Shown: one piece after another, positions 6,372-9,657 of the stretch
Layout of the letters: each line of letters starts with the position of its first letter
Position numbering within the stretch: position 1 is the first letter of the stretch
Assembly (NCBI GenBank): GCA_003536295.1
Contig: DPZQ01000105.1
Coordinates: 1 to 9,657 of the forward strand
DNA: 9,657 bases
Reading direction: 5' to 3'
DNA from: Rhodobacter sp.
Lineage (GTDB): Bacteria; Pseudomonadota; Alphaproteobacteria; Rhodobacterales; Rhodobacteraceae
Made by a program: the position numbers and the translations under genes
Notes under the pieces: generated by a model
What the model was told of the DNA's origin: nothing
Database searches by the model: none
What the model saw: only the letters and a program-made list of their open reading frames with translations

Positions 6372-6568
6372 AAGGTGTTCGTTTGGTGCAAAGCACTGGA
6401 CTTAATCGGGAATAGGGACGGGTTGGACTGAAAACAGCAACCCAAGCCCTAGCCGCCCCCGCGACTGTATGCGGTGAGCCCTTTCAAAAAGCCACTGGCC
6501 CTTGGGCTGGGAAGGCGAAAGAAGGCGACGATCCGCGAGCCAGGAGACCGGCCGTGCATAGAAACAAC
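6372..6568 (+). ncRNA. Cobalamin (AdoCbl-type) riboswitch aptamer
   Basis: The 310 nt between the DUF1636 gene and cbtB contain a B12 riboswitch. Landmarks in order: GGGAATAGGG (6408-6417) at the core, CCGCCCCCGCGACTGT (6453-6468), a hairpin GTGAGC/GCCAC around the loop CCTTTCAAAAA (6475-6495, loop 6480-6490), CACTGGCCC with GGGCTGGGAAGG (6493-6515) and the B12 box GCGAGCCAGGAGACCGGCC (6535-6553), almost the textbook sequence. Weak outer pairing is possible between GTTT...TGCA (6381-6390) and TGCA...AAAC (6555-6565). The known role of this RNA class is to bind a cobalamin and lower expression of the gene downstream, here cbtB-cbtA and probably cobF and the kinase gene. Ends are approximate. 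Confidence 0.95.
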
Positions 6569-6600
6569 TGCCGTCGGGGATGACGGTGAAAGGATTGAAG
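6569..6600 (+). promoter_or_regulatory. Expression platform and ribosome binding site of cbtB
   Basis: The segment between the aptamer and the cbtB ATG contains a hairpin CCGTC-GGGGAT-GACGG (6571-6586, extendable by two G-U pairs) and the ribosome site AAGGA (6590-6594), 6 nt before ATG 6601. No U-tract follows the hairpin, so transcription termination is unlikely and control of translation initiation is the better model. TGAAAGG (6587-6593), which includes the ribosome site, is perfectly complementary to CCTTTCA (6480-6486) in a predicted aptamer loop. TGACG (6581-6585) could also pair with CGTCA (6612-6616) inside cbtB, an alternative to the first hairpin. Confidence 0.6.
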
Positions 6601-6786
6601 ATGAATATTAACGTCACAGCTAAGACCGTAAACCTGACAGACACGCGCACTTCGGCTTTGGCCAGCATTATTGTGACCGCAACCCTTGGGGCCGCTTTGT
6701 TGTTTATGGCAGGCTTTGCACAATCAGCCACATTGCATGACACCGCACATGACAGCCGTCATGCCATCGGTTTTCCGTGCCATTAA
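6601..6786 (+). CDS. cbtB: CbtB, cobalt transporter subunit
   Basis: A 61-residue one-pass membrane protein. A hydrophobic helix spans about residues 19-41, and the C-terminus carries the family signature HDTAHDSRHAIGFPCH with His46, His50, His54, Cys60 and His61, candidate metal ligands. CbtB is predicted, mainly from its position behind B12 riboswitches and beside cbtA, to be the small subunit of a cobalt transporter; direct biochemical proof is limited. ATG 6601 is chosen over an in-frame ATG at 6580 because the ribosome site AAGGA (6590-6594) lies between them and because the riboswitch platform ends there. It is the first gene under the cobalamin riboswitch, so cobalamin should repress it. 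cbtA follows after 9 nt. Confidence 0.92.
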   Translation: MNINVTAKTVNLTDTRTSALASIIVTATLGAALLFMAGFAQSATLHDTAHDSRHAIGFPCH

Positions 6787-6795
6787 TCTGACATT

Positions 6796-7554
6796 ATGAT
6801 TTTTCATCGGTTGGCCAGCGGTTTGATCGCTGGCGCAATTGCGGGGCTTTTAGCCGCGCTTTTGCATTTTTCATTTGTGCAAGAGTATATTTTGCTGTCC
6901 GAATCCTACGAAACGGGCACAGTTACCCATTTTTCAGACGGTCATGTCGGCCACGATGCCCCGCAAACCCAGTCAGATAACTCCCAAACCGATACGACCG
7001 GTGCCGATTCGCAGCTAAAACCTTTACAGCATGTGCATGGCTCCTTTGATGCCGGGAGCTTTTTAACACGCGATGTGGGCACCGTTCTTTTCACCGTTTT
7101 GACCTATGCCGCTTACGGGTTGATTTTGGTTACAGCCTTTGGCTTAGCCGAACTGATAGGCGCAAAAATACGCCCAGAACAGGGTGTGCTTTGGGGAATG
7201 GCGGGATTTGCTGCCTTGCAAATGGCCCCGGCGATGGGGGTGGCTCCACAACTGCCCGGAACGATTGCAGCCGATCTTCTTGAGCGGCAAACCTGGTGGC
7301 TGCTCACGGCGCTTGCGACGGCCTTGAGCCTTGCTCTGGTGGCCTTTGGGCGCACGAAATCAATGGCAGGTTTGGGTCTGGTCGTGATGGCCCTGCCACA
7401 TATTTACGGCGCACCTACGATCGAGGGATTTTGGGGGGCGGCCCCGCCCGAAGTGGCAGGCACTTTTTCGGCACGGGTCTTGGGTGTTGGGCTGGCCTCT
7501 TGGGTGGTTTTAGGTTGGCTTTGTACGAAAGAATGGGCAAAAGGGGCCAAATAG
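6796..7554 (+). CDS. cbtA: CbtA, cobalt transporter subunit
   Basis: A 252-residue integral membrane protein of the CbtA family. By eye the hydrophobic segments lie near residues 7-28, 94-121, 131-150, 167-185, 190-206 and 224-243, so five or six helices. The first loop (about 35-90) is polar, rich in Asp, Gln, Ser and Thr, and carries His45, His50, His53, His79 and His81, which could collect metal ions outside the membrane. Family-like features include the N-terminal FHRLASGLIAGAIAGLLAAL and ALPHIYGAP at 199-207. Predicted role, with CbtB: cobalt uptake for the cobaltochelatase step of B12 synthesis. There is no clear ribosome site before ATG 6796, so translation may rely on coupling from cbtB (stop 9 nt upstream), placing both subunits under the same riboswitch. 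Confidence 0.92.
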   Translation: MIFHRLASGLIAGAIAGLLAALLHFSFVQEYILLSESYETGTVTHFSDGHVGHDAPQTQSDNSQTDTTGADSQLKPLQHVHGSFDAGSFLTRDVGTVLFTVLTYAAYGLILVTAFGLAELIGAKIRPEQGVLWGMAGFAALQMAPAMGVAPQLPGTIAADLLERQTWWLLTALATALSLALVAFGRTKSMAGLGLVVMALPHIYGAPTIEGFWGAAPPEVAGTFSARVLGVGLASWVVLGWLCTKEWAKGAK

Positions 7555-7605
7555 GGCACAGTCCCAGCCTTGCGCCTTTGAAGCCGCGGCAAACGAGAGG
7601 CGGGC

Positions 7606-8367
7606 ATGATCACACTTAGCCTTATTGGCATCGGCACAGGCAATCTTGACCATTTAACGGGTCAGGCGATCAGAGAGATCAACCGCGCTGATATTGTGCT
7701 AATTCCACAGAAAGGCGCAGGAAAGGCAGACCTGGCCGACCTGCGCCATGCAATTTGCGCAGAGGTTTTAACCAATCCGAACACCAAGATCATTGGCTTT
7801 GATCTGCCCAAAAGGGATGCGGACACTCCCTCTTATTACCAAGGTGTTGACGATTGGCATGATGCGATTGCCGCGGCATGGCACCAAGCGATTGCCCAGA
7901 ATTTGGGCGCCTCTGGGCGGGTTGCGCTATTGGTCTGGGGCGATCCGTCGCTTTATGACAGCAGCCTGCGCATCAGCAAAAGACTGATCCCCGCCCCAAA
8001 GGTCGAGGTAGTGGCAGGCTTAACCTCCTTACAGCTTTTAACCGCAGCCCATGCGATTGCGCTAAATGACATTGGAGCACCCGTTGTAATTACCACGGGG
8101 CGGCAACTACGCGATCATGGCTGGCCTAAGGGTGTGGATACAGTTGTGGTGATGCTGGACGGCGCTTGCGCTTTTCAAACGCTGGAGACAAAAGGTATAG
8201 ACATTTGGTGGGGAGCCTATTTAGGGATGCAAAATCAGCTGTTGATCGCGGGACCGCTTGAGGAAAAAGGCCCAACCATCCTTGAAACCCGCGCCAAAGC
8301 ACGCCAAAATCATGGCTGGGTAATGGATATTTATCTGATGCGCAAAAGCCCAAAGGTAAAAAGCTGA
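7606..8367 (+). CDS. cobF: CobF, precorrin-6A synthase (deacetylating)
   Basis: A 253-residue tetrapyrrole methylase matching CobF, which methylates precorrin-5 at C1 and releases the extruded acetyl group as acetate, yielding precorrin-6A. CobF is a hallmark of the aerobic pathway. Motifs: LIGIGTGNLDHLT (6-18), LIPQKG (32-37), DLADLR (42-47), WGDPSLYDSS (111-120), AGLTSLQLL (137-145), ITTGRQL (162-168), VMLDG (182-186) and WWGAYLG (201-207). ATG 7606 has a strong ribosome site, GAGAGG at 7595-7600. The 51-nt gap after cbtA shows no obvious terminator or promoter, so it is probably transcribed with cbtBA and under the riboswitch, while its pathway neighbours CobM and CobK are encoded in the left cluster. 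The next gene starts 1 nt after its stop. Confidence 0.95.
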   Translation: MITLSLIGIGTGNLDHLTGQAIREINRADIVLIPQKGAGKADLADLRHAICAEVLTNPNTKIIGFDLPKRDADTPSYYQGVDDWHDAIAAAWHQAIAQNLGASGRVALLVWGDPSLYDSSLRISKRLIPAPKVEVVAGLTSLQLLTAAHAIALNDIGAPVVITTGRQLRDHGWPKGVDTVVVMLDGACAFQTLETKGIDIWWGAYLGMQNQLLIAGPLEEKGPTILETRAKARQNHGWVMDIYLMRKSPKVKS

Positions 8368-8368
8368 T

Positions 8369-9655
8369 ATGAAAATAGCCCCCAAAACGGTCAAAGCCCG
8401 CGCCATGGCGCAGATGCTCTTCACCAGCGCTATTGAGGCTGTGGACCCTAAATTAGCATTGCAAAGAGCGCTCAAGGCCCATCCAGTCGCCCCAGGAGGC
8501 GCAGACGGCCACCTTTTTGTGTTAGCACTTGGGAAAGCAGCCATCTCCATGGCCACAGCCTTTCAAGACGCCGTCGGCCAAAATGGTGCGATGGGCCAGA
8601 TTGCCCAGATGATTGTCGTCACCAACCCCGAGAATATCAGACCCATTGTGGGAGCCGAGGTGCTGGCCACCTCGCACCCGCTGCCAAGTCAAGCGGGGGC
8701 TGATGCCGCTAATCAGGTTGAGGCGATGTTACAAAAGGCGGGGGCCCAAGATACGGTGGTGGCGCTTATCTCTGGCGGGGGTTCAGCCCTTTTGGCAGCA
8801 CCCAAGGCTGGCATAAGCCTTGAAGATAAAATTGCCGTGAATGCTTTGCTATTGGCCAATGGGCTGGATATTCGGCAAATGAACCTGATCAGGCAAAGCC
8901 TGTCGCGCTTAAAGGGTGGGGGCATGGTGCTTGCTGCAGCCCCTGCCCCAGTTGTGGCCTTTATCTTGTCTGATGTGATCGGCGATGATTTGGCGGTGAT
9001 CGCATCGGGGCCGACAGTAGCACCGATCGGTACACCGCAAGAGGCCTGCGCTATTTTGAAAAAGGGAGGCCTTTGGGAGGCCCTGCCCGCATCCGTGCAA
9101 ACGGTTTTAACATCCACCCACCAAGTGCCAAAGACACTGCAGGCGACCCAGAATATTTTGATCGCGTCGAATACGCTGGCACTTGCAGCTATGGCGCAGG
9201 CCGCCCCCATCAGCACGCAGATCGTTAATGCGGCGCTGATCGGTGATGTCGAAGCCGCTGCAAGTCAGATCATCGCCGCCGCGCAAGACTGGGACCAAAA
9301 AACCCCAACCGTATTATTATTTGGTGGAGAAACCACAGTCACGCTACGCGGCACAGGCCTTGGTGGGCGCAATCAGGAATTGGCACTTTTGATCGCGCAA
9401 AAGGCAAACCTATTGCCGCCAAACTTCGTGTTTTTGTCAGGCGGCACTGATGGGCGCGACGGGCCGACCGATGCCGCGGGTGGTATGGTTGATGCGCAAA
9501 GCTGGCAACGCATCATTCAAGGCGGCGGCGACCCTTCTGCCCTTTTGGCTAATAATGACAGCAACCGCGCACTGGCTTTGGCGGGGGATTTGGTTATAAC
9601 AGGGGCCACGGGCACCAATGTTGCGGATGTCCAGGTGCTTATTTTACAACCCTAA
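8369..9655 (+). CDS. gckA: Glycerate 2-kinase (DUF4147-MOFRL family)
   Basis: A complete 428-residue protein of the glycerate kinase family with an N-terminal DUF4147 domain and a C-terminal MOFRL domain. Seen: LALGKAA (52-58), LISGGGSALL (133-142), RQSLSRLKGGG (175-185), LSDVIGDD (200-207), SGPT (213-216), GGETTVTLRG (319-328), GGRNQE (332-337), GGTDGRDGPTDAAGG (358-372) and TGTNVADV (414-421). Family enzymes phosphorylate D-glycerate to 2-phosphoglycerate with ATP; they act in serine-cycle, photorespiration-like or tartrate/glyoxylate metabolism. Older annotations call these proteins hydroxypyruvate reductase (TtuD), which the motifs do not support. It begins 1 nt after the cobF stop, with AAGG about 12 nt before the ATG, so it looks like the fourth gene of the riboswitch operon, although it has no known task in B12 synthesis. 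The choice between gckA and ttuD as symbol is loose. Confidence 0.9.
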   Translation: MKIAPKTVKARAMAQMLFTSAIEAVDPKLALQRALKAHPVAPGGADGHLFVLALGKAAISMATAFQDAVGQNGAMGQIAQMIVVTNPENIRPIVGAEVLATSHPLPSQAGADAANQVEAMLQKAGAQDTVVALISGGGSALLAAPKAGISLEDKIAVNALLLANGLDIRQMNLIRQSLSRLKGGGMVLAAAPAPVVAFILSDVIGDDLAVIASGPTVAPIGTPQEACAILKKGGLWEALPASVQTVLTSTHQVPKTLQATQNILIASNTLALAAMAQAAPISTQIVNAALIGDVEAAASQIIAAAQDWDQKTPTVLLFGGETTVTLRGTGLGGRNQELALLIAQKANLLPPNFVFLSGGTDGRDGPTDAAGGMVDAQSWQRIIQGGGDPSALLANNDSNRALALAGDLVITGATGTNVADVQVLILQP

Positions 9656-9657
9656 CT

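Noticed and set aside
6571..6586. Hairpin CCGTC-GGGGAT-GACGG as an intrinsic terminator of the riboswitch.
   Set aside because: It is followed by GTGAAAGGATTG, not by a U-tract, so a terminator is not supported.
6580..6600. Upstream ATG for cbtB adding seven residues.
   Set aside because: It lies within the expression platform hairpin and before the AAGGA ribosome site, which is spaced correctly for ATG 6601.
6402..6743. A 113-codon - strand open frame across the riboswitch and cbtB.
   Set aside because: It is antisense to a clear riboswitch and a conserved CbtB, and its translation has no recognisable motif.

Overview
The window holds most of an aerobic (late cobalt insertion) cobalamin biosynthesis locus, followed by a B12-riboswitch-headed operon for cobalt uptake. 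The gene set (cobF, cobJ, cobK, cobL, cobE, cobM, the CobB and CobA types, a DUF1636 protein, CbtB/CbtA) together with moderately GC-rich coding sequence points to an alphaproteobacterium, most likely of the Rhodobacterales/Roseobacter type. The organism call is inference from protein style and gene order, not from a marker gene.

Left part (1-6290): the last 17 codons of a gene that looks like cobI, then cobJ on the + strand, cobK on the - strand, and cobL-cobE-cobM-cobB-cobA-DUF1636 on the + strand. All + strand junctions except cobJ/cobL are exact 4-nt stop/start overlaps (GTGA or ATGA), which implies translational coupling. cobK is inserted in antisense: its 3' end overlaps cobJ by 34 nt, and its start codon shares bases with the cobL start in the palindrome CATG. 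These enzymes carry out the methylations at C20 (CobI), C17 (CobJ), C11 (CobM) and C5/C15 plus decarboxylation (CobL), the precorrin-6A reduction (CobK), the a,c-amidation (CobB) and entry from uroporphyrinogen III (CobA). CobE is an accessory protein.

Middle (6291-6600): a 310-nt non-coding region with a possible promoter (CTTGAC box), a clear cobalamin riboswitch with a near-consensus B12 box, and an expression platform. Seven bases of a predicted aptamer loop are perfectly complementary to the Shine-Dalgarno segment of cbtB, suggesting translational control by loop-SD pairing.

Right part (6601-9657): cbtB and cbtA (predicted cobalt transporter subunits), cobF (precorrin-6A synthase, C1 methylation/deacetylation) and a complete glycerate 2-kinase of the DUF4147-MOFRL type. 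Thus B12 may control cobalt import and one pathway step (CobF) together, separately from the main cob run.

No mobile elements, tRNA/rRNA genes or CRISPR arrays were seen. The pathway itself is well known. The points most worth a second look are the four-cysteine DUF1636 protein embedded in the operon, the loop-SD complementarity in the riboswitch, a heptamer A AAA AAA at the cobL/cobE junction placed so that a -1 slip would fuse the two proteins, and the kinase riding in the riboswitch operon.
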